Below, in pieces: positions 24,601 through 47,024 of a stretch of 64,000 nt of DNA. Made by a program: the position numbers and the translations under genes. The notes beneath the pieces were generated by a model. The model was not told where the DNA came from, ran no database searches, and saw nothing but the letters and a program-made list of their open reading frames with translations. Numbering within the stretch: position 1 is the first letter of the stretch; every line of letters starts with the position of its first letter. The stretch lies in assembly GCF_011397635.1 (NCBI RefSeq), contig NC_064763.1:26859437-26923436 (forward strand), in the 5' to 3' direction. Source of the stretch: Epinephelus fuscoguttatus. Its lineage: Eukaryota > Chordata > Actinopteri > Perciformes > Serranidae.

Positions 24601-27600
24601 ACATAACTCCACATGTGTTCATTCATAGTTTTGATGCCTTCAGTGAGAATCTACAATGTAAATAGTCATGAAAATAAAGAAAACGCATTGAATGAGAAGG
24701 TGTGTCCAAACTTCTGGCCTGTACTGTATGTAAAAGTAATCCCTGTGAGCAAAACCCTCAGGCTCAACCTCAGGCTTCAGACTATTGTAAATACTTTGTT
24801 TCCAACTGCTTTTTTTTTTGTGAGACAAGCTGACATCAGCTCATGACGCATTTCTTTTGATGCTCATTTGCTTCAGGCGCCCTGCTGCAAGTGTTTACAC
24901 TACATAGCACAATACATAAAACAAAGCAAACATGAAATTGCGATTGCTGAATTGTTAATTTCTCCCTGTTTTTAGATCATATTCCTGTTGGAACATGTCT
25001 GGCTGTTTTTAGAAGTTTTTATTGGTGATTTTTCAAACTAGATAGTGCTGCTATACTTCGTTACCATCAATCTTGGGCTGCAGTGGTGGTGCAGAGACCC
25101 AGAGATCACAGACAGGTAATGTCTCAAAATGCTGACCAATCAAAGCAGACTGGGCTTTTTTGCGAGGGAGGCTTAAAGAAGCAGGTGGTTAAACAGAACG
25201 TCTCAGACAGGAGGTGAATACAGGTGTTGACACAGACAGTATGAGGAAAAGAAAGTGTTATATGAATATTAACGCATGTGAACCTGTTCTAGTACAAACC
25301 CAGAATGCTGTCAGGGCCCTGTGGCACTGGAACAGTCTGCCCGAGGAAATCAGGTCGGCCGAGTCAGTGATCTCTTTCAAGTCCCTTCTTAAAACATACT
25401 TTCATCGGAGAGCCTTTCCTGATTTTACTTGTGTTTTAAGTTCATTTCGACTGTCTTTATTTCCTCGGTTTTTATATACTCAAGTGCTTTTATCAGTTCT
25501 TTTAAAAGTTGTTGTTTTCAAGTCTTGTGTGTTTTAATTATTGACAAGCACTTTGTAACTCAAGATCATTATTATTATTAATGAGCACAATAGTTTCCCT
25601 TTAAGACTTGTAGTAATTTACTTAGCTGTAATTAATAACCTTTCCCTGACTAAACTTTTCAGATTTTATATGTTTCACGCCTATAAATATGACTAATTTT
25701 AACGCAGTCTCCTTTGTATGTTGATAAGGCTCGCAATAACTTTGAAAGTACACGTGCTGAGGTTGAGAGGCTGATGAAGAGGATCCGATCTGCAGAAGAA
25801 GACTTCAAAGCCCCCAGTTGCTTCACCATGGAGGGATATCTGTATATACAGGAGAAACGTGAGCTGCACAAAAATGATCTTTTCTCTTCTCTCAGTTAAG
25901 CTGTATGGAAAAGCAAACGCCAGAATTACCTGAGCAGATTTTCTTTTGTCGAAACACAGACACTCATACACCTGCCTGAATGTATTACAGGTCCTTTGGG
26001 CAGCGTGTGGACCAGATACTACTGTACTTATGAAAAAAGCTCCAAGCTGTTCACCATGAGCAACACAGAGGCCAGACCAGCCAGCAGACAGGTGAGCTGG
26101 TAGCACAGATGAATAACCACACATGTTAAAGCCCAATTGCTAAAAGGCATTAAGCATTAAAATCTACTATGGAAATGGTAATGTAGTTTTAAGCAGGCAA
26201 CACAAGGACTTGATGCACCACCAAGAAAGTGCACTATCAAGTTAAGTAACTGTTAATGCCACTTTGACAGAAAGAAGAAGAAATGCATTACTTACTTAAA
26301 GCTAGTGTCAAGTTTTTGTAAATAAATGTTTCTGATTTTTGAAGCAAATTAAAATGTGGAGAGTTGATGGGTTTAAACATGCAGACACCAAAATGGTCCT
26401 AATGAGCAATGCTGTTTTGTTGCTACGATATCAAAAGCTCAGACTTTGTGAGAATCCTTTGACAGACCTTAGTACCACATGTCGAGTGCATATTGCACAC
26501 ACATCTGTCTGTTTACAGAACGGCGTGGTGAATGGGACACCTGAGATGTTCAAGCTGCGCTCGTGTGTCAGAAGGAAGACGGATTCAATCGACAAACGCT
26601 TCTGCTTTGACATCGAGGTGGTGGAGAGGTGAGAGGGGAGATAACTGAGAGACTGTGTGCCCACACGCACACATGACTATCTGTGGATTAAATACATTGA
26701 GATATGGCTGCTGTTGGCTTGTGCTCTGGTAAAAATGATCTCTGTTTGTCTGCAGACATGGCGTCATCACCCTGCAAGCGCTCTCTGAGGCCAACAGGCA
26801 GCTGTGGATGGAGGCAATGGATGGAAAAGAACCAGTATGAATATGTCCACCATTAAATAAATAATAACAATGATACAGCAACATCATTTGAAATGTCTTA
26901 CTTGTCTTACTAACACATAAACATTGTTTCTGTCTTTGTTCAGATTTACACTCTGCCTTCTTTGCTCAGCAAGAAAGAGGAGAGTAAGTATCCTAATTAT
27001 ACTGTTCTTCATTTAAATGAGAAGTTTTAATGTGTCTTGCAATTTATCAGAAGTTTTGGTCACTGTTTGTTTCACAGCATTTCTCAACGAGGCCGGCTTC
27101 AGCTTTGTCAAGAGGTGTATTGAACTGGTTGAAACAAGAGGTATTCCTCCTCCTTAAAATATTCATATGAGAAAAAGAATTCACAGTATTGTATGCATTT
27201 TTGATTTATGACCTGTTTCACAATGTGTGTGTAGGCATTACCACCCTGGGACTGTACAGGACTGGAGGAGTCAACTCCAAAGTGCAGAGGTTGATGACGA
27301 GTGTATTCTGTAAGAGACGGCCCACTTTTCTCTTTATTATGTTCCTGAGGAGAACAATGAATAGTAGGTGTACTTTAATCACTGCAGATAAATAATGTAT
27401 TATCTACTCTCCTGTAGCATCCACAGCTCCCCCTGACATGCAGCTGGATGCAGACGCCTGGGACAACAAGACCATCACCAGCGGCCTCAAGAATTATTTC
27501 AGGTGACATACAGTACAAAGACAGCTTTTTGAATAACACCTCTTGTGAATTGTGAATTCATGATTTCTAATGTGCGTGCAGGTGTCTGGCAGAACCAGTT

Positions 27601-30600
27601 CTGACCTACAGGCTGCATAAAGAATTCATCAAAGCTGCAAGTAAGATGCCTTACTGACACTTTTAAAAGTACACACAATCTGTGTGGTTTGAATTTACTA
27701 CCTCATACTTTGTACGTCATGTAAACAAAAGCACATTGTGTCACCATGTTATCATATCCCTTTCTCTGCACTCTTTCCTTGTTTGACAGAGTATGATGAC
27801 CAGAAGTACAGAGTGAGAGCGATTCATGCTCTTGTACACAAGCTGCCAGAAAAAAACAGAGCAATGTTGGACATCTTAACCGACCACCTCTTCAAGTATG
27901 TACATATTATTACATACTGGGATTTTATTGGATCGAGTACATGCACTGAAACTTTACTCGACATCTTTTCTCTCATTTCTCTGTTATAAGATATTTAAAA
28001 CACGTGTGTGTGTGTGTGTGTGTGTGTGTTGTGTGTGTGTTTAGGGTTTCCTCTCACAGTGACCAGAACCAGATGACTGTGTCCAACCTGGGAATGATCT
28101 TCGGCCCCACACTGATGAGGTCACAGGAAGAGACGGTGGCCGCCATGATGAACATCAAGTTTCAGAACATCGTGGTGGAGATAATCATTGAAAACCACAA
28201 CAAGGTGCGCGTACAAACACACACACACACCCACACAAATACACAAACATACAGACACACATCTAACAGGCATGTTCACTGTATGTTCCAGATTTTTGGT
28301 GAGGCCCCCGACCTGTCGGTGCCTTTACCTCAGGCTCCGTCCTCTCGGTCGACTCCTCGGAGGAACAAAGCCATCTGTCTTTCGTCAGGGAAGAGGAAGG
28401 CCCGTCTTTATCCTCCGGCTCTCTGTCTGGCAGACAATGACAGTGAGTCTCTCTGCAGCTTACGCCTCCTTTATCTCATCCCTCATAAATACCTTTTCAT
28501 GTCACAACATTTATTTGACATATTTGTTGTGATGGACTGACTTATATGTTGCCATTGTCATTCAGTCTCTTTATAATGTGACTCGTTTGCATTTCTCCCT
28601 CTAGGTGACACTTTCAGTAGCAGCCCCAGCACGACTCCGATGGGAAGTCAGGAGTCTCTGTCCTCACACTCCTCTGAGAAGAACGGATTGTCTCAGACTT
28701 CTCCTCCGTCATCTCCTGCTGCAGAGTCCAGCTCGCCCTCCGCAACACAGGTGTGTCCTCCAGCTGCAGCTTCTTCCTCCTCCCTGTCCGACAACGCCAC
28801 AAACGTGACAGATCACAAACACCAGACAGACAGCGCCACCTCCCCTCACCTTACACCTCCCTCTTCCCGGACTTCCTCACAGATCACTCCGACCCAGCAG
28901 ACTTCCTCTGTGTCCTCCTCCACGTCCTCTTTGCTCTCCACAGAGAGGAGTCTGTCCGTCAAAGGAAACTCGACTGCCTCCTTATCATCTGTAAAAGAGT
29001 CAAGATCTCCCTCCATAGCCTCCACATCCACTGCCTCCATCCAGCACCCTTCAGCAGAGCGCGCCTCCTCTCTCAGTGAGGGTCGACCTGTTCAGAGAGC
29101 GTCGTCTGTCTCCTCTCTGAAGAGCACTCATTCAGTGGATCAAAGAAATGTATCCAGTGTCTCCACCACTGTCACAGAAACTAAATTGACGGACTCCTCT
29201 CCTTCTCGTCAGCTCAGAAAAACTTACAGGACTGCCTCCTCCTCCTCTTCCTCCTCCTCTTCATTATTCCCCTACAGGCTTTCTGCATCCTCCTCTCTCA
29301 CCTCCCTGCACATCTCCGAAGGTGCGTACCTTTCCACCAGATTGAGTGTGATGACAGTAAGAGAGTTTTAGATATCTGTCACCTCCCTTTTTATGTTTAG
29401 TTCTGATTTCGTGTGTTTCTATCCCAGATTACAAAAGCTGTCATGGATCGGTACAGAGTCTCATGTCGCTGGATCCACAAGAGGCAATGCTAAGACGTAA
29501 ACCTGCACATGTCCGCTGTGGCTCCGATATAACCACCAGGCACTCTGCAGCCGCCACATCCAGCAACGGATACCAGAGGCCTGGATCAGTGTGAGTGTCT
29601 GTAAAGTCTATCTTATACCTCTGACGCTAATCACATAGCACTCTCTCGCCATGGATAGATTACCCTTAGAGAAAACAAGAACACATGGTCTCAGCTACCC
29701 ACACATTAAGATAGTGTAATTGTTGCTACTGTATGAAAGTGAAAGCCAACTCCAGCTTTGTCTGCTTTGCGTTTTGCCTCACTTTGTTAGTGTTTTTTGG
29801 CATTGTATCCAGGTATTTTTGTAGCATCCTTATGGATGAGTGCTGCTTATGATTTGGCGCCTGGTCACCTCCTTTTTATAGTGTCCCAACTTCACTGTGC
29901 CCAGGAACATTACAAACACAGCAAAATGAGAATAAGAAAATACAGACAGGGTGGAGTCTCTGCAGATAAATACACTGCCACACACTTCTACTGGGTCATA
30001 AGTGATGGGGAGTGTAGACGGGTTACTCTTATATGAGTCTATACATTGTTTTTTTAGGAACAACATGGCCAAACGCAAGTATGACACTGAATATGTGAAA
30101 CGTTTTGGACCTTGAACTAATGACTAAGGAGAAATCTGGACCCTGTGGCTTTTTAAATTAAAAAACAAAACAAAATCATTCATCCATGTTAATGGCATTG
30201 GCTTAACTTCAAATTTCAAAGGCATCTTGTTTTTCTACTATTTTTAACTGTGACTATTTTTAACTGTGACAGCCCAGACATCACTGTTCTACTTCTGGGT
30301 ATGAATACTTTATTTTCTGATTGGTTCAAGATTTATCTGCTTTATTTAAGAAGAACACAGTTTAACTGTTTTGTGGGAGAGTGGGTTTTTGAAACTGACA
30401 TGCTCACCTTCTTGGTAATAACTGGAAATTTCAGGGAATGCATTCAGAGCAAATGTTGTGTTTGTGTGTTACAGATTATCAGTCAGACTCCCGCAGCGCG
30501 AGAGTTCAGTATTCTCCTCAGCATTAGACATATGCTCAGGAAGGTATGTTGATTTTGAGCTTGTATTTGTATACATTTCAGTCAAACAAATTGAAACTTA

Positions 30601-31642
30601 CCGATGAAAGAAATGCTCCTTAGCTCATTTTCTAAATCTCTTTTATTTACTGATTACTTTTATTCTCCCAGGGAGGCAAAAGCTCTTTACTCCTGTGAGG
30701 CAGAACACAGCCATGAGCTGAGTTTTCCACAGGGGGCGCTGTTCTCAAATGGTAAGTGAACTTCTCACAGGTTTCTTTGAAGAGGGGTCTCTGCATTTAA
30801 ACCAGGTATTTAAATGTAATACATTTAAATACTAAACATTTATAAAAGTACATGTCACATTTATAAAAGATTGTGTCAAATTCCTAAAGGGAAGTTCACC
30901 CCAAATCAAAATGCATATTTTCCCTCTTACCTGTTGTGCTATTTATCAGTCTAGATTGTTTTGTTGTGAGTGGGTGAGTGTTTGTGAGAAAGCAGACATC
31001 TCTACGGGCAACACTCGGCAACTCACACCAAAACAATCTAGACTGATTAATAGCACTACAGGTGAGAGTAAGAGTATGCTTTCTTGATTTTGGTGTGAAC
31101 TCTCCCGTTCAGTTATTTCAAAGTTAGGTAGAAGATTATGACCCACTTCATAATAATGTAACACAAATGTTAATCATCTTGCTCCAAGGACTTACATCAC
31201 AAAATGAATACAAAATGGGGTTTTTTGTATCTTTTTCTGGCTTTATTTTAACACATTTCCTGTAATTTACTGTGTGACGGCCTCTGACCCCTCACTGAGA
31301 TCAGGCTATGACAATTGCAGAATCATTGTTATGTTTGGAAACTTCATGATCTGGACTAAAGGTCTGTTGGTCTGAATAGTGCTCATTCAACATGTCTCTA
31401 TATTAATGATCCAGCAGTGGGACAGATGCAGTTTACTGTTAACATGGGTTGTGCATGTAGGGAGTGTGTGGCGTGTCATTATAGAAGATGAAAATTGGCC
31501 GTTTCATATATAAAGGTCCTTGTCTTGACATGCAGACTTGTCTGTGTCTGCAGTGTACCCGTCTGTGGAACCTGGTTGGCTTCAGGCGACATACAACGGC
31601 AGAACAGGCCTCATACCTGAAAACTACATCACATACATGTGA
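14206..31642 (+). CDS. arhgap42: Rho GTPase-activating protein 42 (GRAF3)
   Basis: 23 coding exons: 14206-14359, 17239-17334, 17435-17496, 19947-20018, 21632-21733, 21832-21942, 22511-22615, 25729-25858, 25991-26091, 26519-26628, 26756-26834, 26944-26983, 27078-27140, 27235-27309, 27418-27502, 27582-27640, 27790-27895, 28045-28204, 28292-28442, 28605-29321, 29428-29590, 30475-30543, 30672-30751, then 31554-31642 with the stop (24 in all if the stop exon is counted); 992 aa. Domains: BAR ([20 protein letters not shown] onward, ~1-240), PH ([25 protein letters not shown]), RhoGAP (GLYRTGG, with arginine-finger Arg417; [26 protein letters not shown]), a Ser/Thr-rich linker, and C-terminal SH3 ([20 protein letters not shown] ... 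ENYITYM). GRAF3 stimulates RhoA GTP hydrolysis and senses curved membrane through [28 protein letters not shown] and [11 protein letters not shown] point to ARHGAP42 rather than ARHGAP26/10. The linker is longer than in human (874 aa total). Exon 8 has a weak TAAG acceptor. Confidence 0.95.
14360..17238 (+). other. arhgap42 intron 1, mostly unique sequence
   Basis: No further exon was recognised. A hAT-like fragment lies at about 14765-14830 (GGGCGGATTATGAGACAATG then GGCCCCTGGGC). A TTTATTGATCCCCAGGGGGA fragment of a common fish repeat lies at about 16133-16155. Confidence 0.45.
15926..15959. repeat. (CA)n microsatellite
   Basis: A run of CA dinucleotides in arhgap42 intron 1, ended by a TACACG interruption. 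Confidence 0.9.
18351..18600. repeat. three (GT)n arrays in intron 3
   Basis: GT runs at about 18351-18399, 18519-18550 and 18577-18601, separated by short unique sequence. They generate chance open frames of Cys-Val and His-Thr repeats. Confidence 0.92.
19320..19450. repeat. dispersed repeat (GCTAGCATGCTAACATG family)
   Basis: AATGCTAGCATGCTAACATG followed by GAGCATGCTAATGTTAGCAT and TTTAGCTCAGAGCACC is a widespread fish repeat motif. A second, weaker copy at 21004-21085 shares GCATGTCAGCATTG and TTTAGCTCAAAGCACC. Confidence 0.55.
20019..21631 (+). other. arhgap42 intron 4
   Basis: AT-rich intron. Only the weak repeat copy at 21004-21085 is recognised; no exon seen. Confidence 0.45.
23099..24726 (+). 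mobile_element. Tc1-type transposon, apparently full length, DD38E
   Basis: The ends are CAGTACAGGCCAAAAGTTTG and its near-perfect inverse CAAACTTCTGGCCTGTACTG. They are flanked by TA at 23097-23098 and 24727-24728, the expected target duplication. The terminal inverted repeats are unusually long, about 270 bp (23099-23370 and 24454-24726), and differ at only a handful of positions by eye. One uninterrupted transposase gene lies between them. It sits in intron 7 of arhgap42 inside another repeat. The near-identical ends and intact frame suggest a recent insertion. Confidence 0.93.
23512..24564 (+). CDS. Tc1-family transposase, 350 aa, uninterrupted
   Basis: The first in-frame ATG is at 23512 ([12 protein letters not shown]); the frame is open farther upstream to 23413 but without a Met. 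The N-terminal half is a paired-like double helix-turn-helix that binds the inverted repeats: [20 protein letters not shown], then a basic KGRPR motif and LTAAQIRDQ. Catalytic residues are visible: Asp157 in [11 protein letters not shown], Asp247 in [10 protein letters not shown] and Glu286 in [14 protein letters not shown]. There are 38 residues between the last two, not the 34 typical of Tc1. [11 protein letters not shown], conserved in Tc1 transposases, is present. Length is normal and there are no stops or frameshifts. The last ~36 codons lie inside the right terminal repeat. Whether it is expressed or active cannot be judged here. Confidence 0.93.
   Translation: MARTNQLTKEKRVAIITLRNEGQSVRNIAKTLNVSPSGVAKTIERYNETGTHEDRPRKGRPRVTSASEDKFIRVTSLRNRKLTAAQIRDQMNATQSSSSRPISRTTVKRRLRQSGLHGQIAARKPLLRRGNKQKRFVWAKKHKEWTLDQWKSVLWSDESKFEIFGSNRRVFVRRRKGERMDSTCLVPTVKHGGGGVMVWGCFAGDTVGDLFKIEGTLNQHGYHSILQRHAIPSGLRLVGPSFIFQQDNDPKHTSRLCKGYLTKKESDGVLRQMTWPPQSPDLNPIEIVWGELDRRVKAKGPTSAKHLWELLQDCWKTISGDDLLKLIERMPRVCKAVIRAKGGYFEETRI
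25250..25585 (+). mobile_element. 3' end of a CR1/L2-like LINE
   Basis: The plus strand encodes [18 protein letters not shown] followed by [14 protein letters not shown]. This is the conserved far C-terminus of L2/CR1-type reverse transcriptase proteins (W-NSLPEE-R ... SFKS-LKT). It ends in a short (ATT)n tail near 25568, as L2-like elements do. The rest of the element is missing (5' truncation). Confidence 0.65.
28004..28040. repeat. (GT)n just before arhgap42 exon 18
   Basis: The array ends only four bases before the acceptor AG, so it replaces part of the polypyrimidine tract of this acceptor. Confidence 0.9.
30887..31112. mobile_element. MITE with inverted ends and a central palindrome
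   Basis: The left end AGGGAAGTTCACCCCAAATC is inverted at the right as GATTTTGGTGTGAACTCTCC. Inside, GTGCTATTTATCAGTCTAGA (30937) and its partner CTAGACTGATTAATAGCAC (31037) form a second inverted pair. It lies in the last intron of arhgap42. Confidence 0.7.
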
Positions 31643-32210
31643 CAGAGCTGATGATGTCATTGCCAAAATAACACAAAGATCTAACTTAGACTTTAGAGAT
31701 CTACAGTGCAAACAGTAATCCTCTGTGCTGCTGATCGAAGATATAATATATTCATCATGTAAACTGTGACTGCTATCACTGAACTACTGGGGCTAAGTAT
31801 GAACGATGCATGTACTGTATGTATATCTGACTACTATATGTGAACCACGTTAAATGTTATTAACCATTTTATAGCACAGTAGATGTTAAAAGCTGACTTC
31901 TTGTCTGACTTTTCCTCCATTCATACGTGACAGTGTCACTTAACGTCATCAGCTCCTCTTTTATGTTTGTGTTCAATGCCGTACATACATGAAATGTGCC
32001 TGTAAGGTACATGAAAACAGTATTTTTTTTAATTAATCCTGGTAATTTATGATTAAAGTGTCATATTAATGTTATAGTTGTGTGTCACACCTCTGTGCCT
32101 GAAACAGTATGAACTGATGGTCTAAGACTGAATCCTGCCGTAACATCTTCCTTCTACTGTCTGTCAATTTTCATGCTGTCTAAATAAAAGACAAATACTT
32201 TGACCAGTTT
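31643..32210 (+). other. arhgap42 3' UTR with poly(A) signal
   Basis: Unique AT-rich sequence follows the stop at 31640-31642. AATAAA at 32183-32188 (TCTAAATAAAAGAC) is the best poly(A) signal and lies just before a transposon relic. Confidence 0.6.
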
Positions 32211-32228
32211 GTATTTGTAGTTTTCGTT

Positions 32229-32840
32229 TACACTCAACAGCCACTTTATTAGGTACACCTGCTCAACTGCTCCTTAATGCAAAAAGCTAATCAGCCAATC
32301 ACATGGCAGCAACTCAGTGCATTTAGGCATGTAGACGTACGTGGTCAAGATGGCCTGCTGAAGTTCAAACTGAGCATCAGAATGGAGAAGAAAGGTGATT
32401 TAAGTGACTTTGAATGTGACATAGATGTTGGTGCCAGACAGGCTGATCTGAAACTGCTGATCTACTGGGATTTTTCACACACAACCATCTCCAGGCTTTA
32501 CAGAGGATGGTACGAAAAAGAGACAACAGCAGGAAGCAGCAAACCATTGCTTTGTCTGATGAGTCTAGTTTTCAGCTGCGACATTCAGCAGAATCCAGAT
32601 CTCAATCCAATAGAGCACCTTTGGGATGTGTAAACGGGAGATTCACATCATGAATGTGCAGCCGACAAATCTGCAGCAACTGTGTGATGCTATCATGTCA
32701 ATATGGACCAAAATCTCTGAGGAATGTTTCCAGCACCTTGTTGAATCTATGCCACCAAGAATTAAAGCAGTTCTGAAGGCAAAAGGGGGTCCAACCTGAT
32801 ACTAGGAAGGTGTACCTAATAAAGTGACCTGTTAGTGTAT
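32229..32840. mobile_element. degenerate Tc1-like element
   Basis: Inverted ends of about 32 bp: CACTTTATTAGGTACACCT at 32243-32261 and AGGTGTACCTAATAAAGTG at 32808-32826, both bordered by TACACT/AGTGTA. The interior has remnants of a transposase on the plus strand, QNPDLNPIEHLWDV and later FQHLVESMPPRIKAVLKAKG, but large internal deletions and stops. It lies between the convergent ends of arhgap42 and trpc6. Confidence 0.85.
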
Positions 32841-33287
32841 GTTTATTATTTTGCACATTTATCATTCTTTCAATCATTCTTTATGTTCCAGATATGAACG
32901 CAAGCACAGTATGCTTGATTTGGCAAGGTGCAGGCATTTTTGTACTGAAATAAATATGCAAATAATTTGTATGTATATCACAAATGTTTTAAAATGTGTA
33001 AATATTCTTACAAAGTCTCATGATGGACTATTATTTTTCAGGACAGTAAAATGGCTCCGCAATCCTCTCTTTAAAAGATGTGCTCCCGACAAGTTTACTT
33101 TGTGTGCATTATAAACAGATAAATCACACATACTCATGCCATCTGCAAGCTACATTTTAATTTCAAATTCACATTCTTATTTTATATCAATATTTTGTGT
33201 ATCTACATGTAATGATTGAGAGCAGGCACTTAAAACTCTTTGAGCTTTTGTTTTTTTATGTACAAGTCGGGGTGATTGGCAGCACTG

Positions 33288-46345
<13,058 letters not shown>

Positions 46346-46791
46346 CCCCGGAGGTGATCAACAAAAGAGGGTCCTGGTTCATATGAAGGGGTAATCAAGT
46401 GTCTGTGGCATGACTCTCCCTCCTTCTCTCGGTCTCCCTCCCCCTCTGTGTCTCTGTGTCCTTGAGAAAGAATGCATCCTTCTGGGTCCCACTATACTTT
46501 TATTTACACGACTCACTGAACTATACAGATGTGGAGGGCAGCTCAGTGTTATGACTGAACACACTGAGGGTCAGTGGTGATACATGGCTATATTTGTCTT
46601 AATTGCATAAGCTGAATTTCTGGAAAGTACTCCCTGCTTTCATTTTGAGAATACAGGCTAATTTGCAATGATTAAGAACATAAATCAAAACAGATTATTC
46701 TCAAAATATTGTGCTTCCCCAACAGTTTTAAAGCTCAGGCTGTTAAATTCTATTTTAAACCACAGTGTTTAGAGTACATGTGGAGTTTTAT

Positions 46792-46835
<44 letters not shown>

Positions 46836-46985
46836 GAGAAACTGATGGCTGATGAACAGCAGATGAGATTCCTCAGGGTTTAAATTCCCAGTAGACTTTA
46901 CTTCCTCTGTGCTCCCACTCTCCACTGATCTCAGTCCAGTGTGGGAAAACAACTTCCCACCGTGCACATACACACACACACACAT

Positions 46986-47024
<39 letters not shown>

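Larger units (their letters stand above)
22986..25605. mobile_element. hAT-like MITE (AAAGGGGACC family), interrupted by Tc1 and LINE insertions
   Basis: TTAAAGGGGACCTTTTATGC opens it near 22989, and TTTCCCTTTAAG near 25592-25604 is the inverted end. Internal blocks, including AATCCCTGTGAGCAAAACCC (24738-24757) and AGCAGACTGGGCTTTTTT (about 25146), recur in inverse orientation in the copy at 51521-52652. The Tc1 element at 23099 and an L2-like tail near 25250 sit inside it, which explains its length. Confidence 0.7.

Noticed and set aside
28846-29040. Acidic minus-strand frame (EDVEEDTEE)
   Set aside because: Shadow of the Ser-rich arhgap42 exon on the opposite strand.
30055-30085. Possible extra arhgap42 exon after TTTTTTTAG
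   Set aside because: No donor in a usable phase and no similarity to ARHGAP42; 29590 joins 30475 in phase and leads into the conserved SH3 exon.
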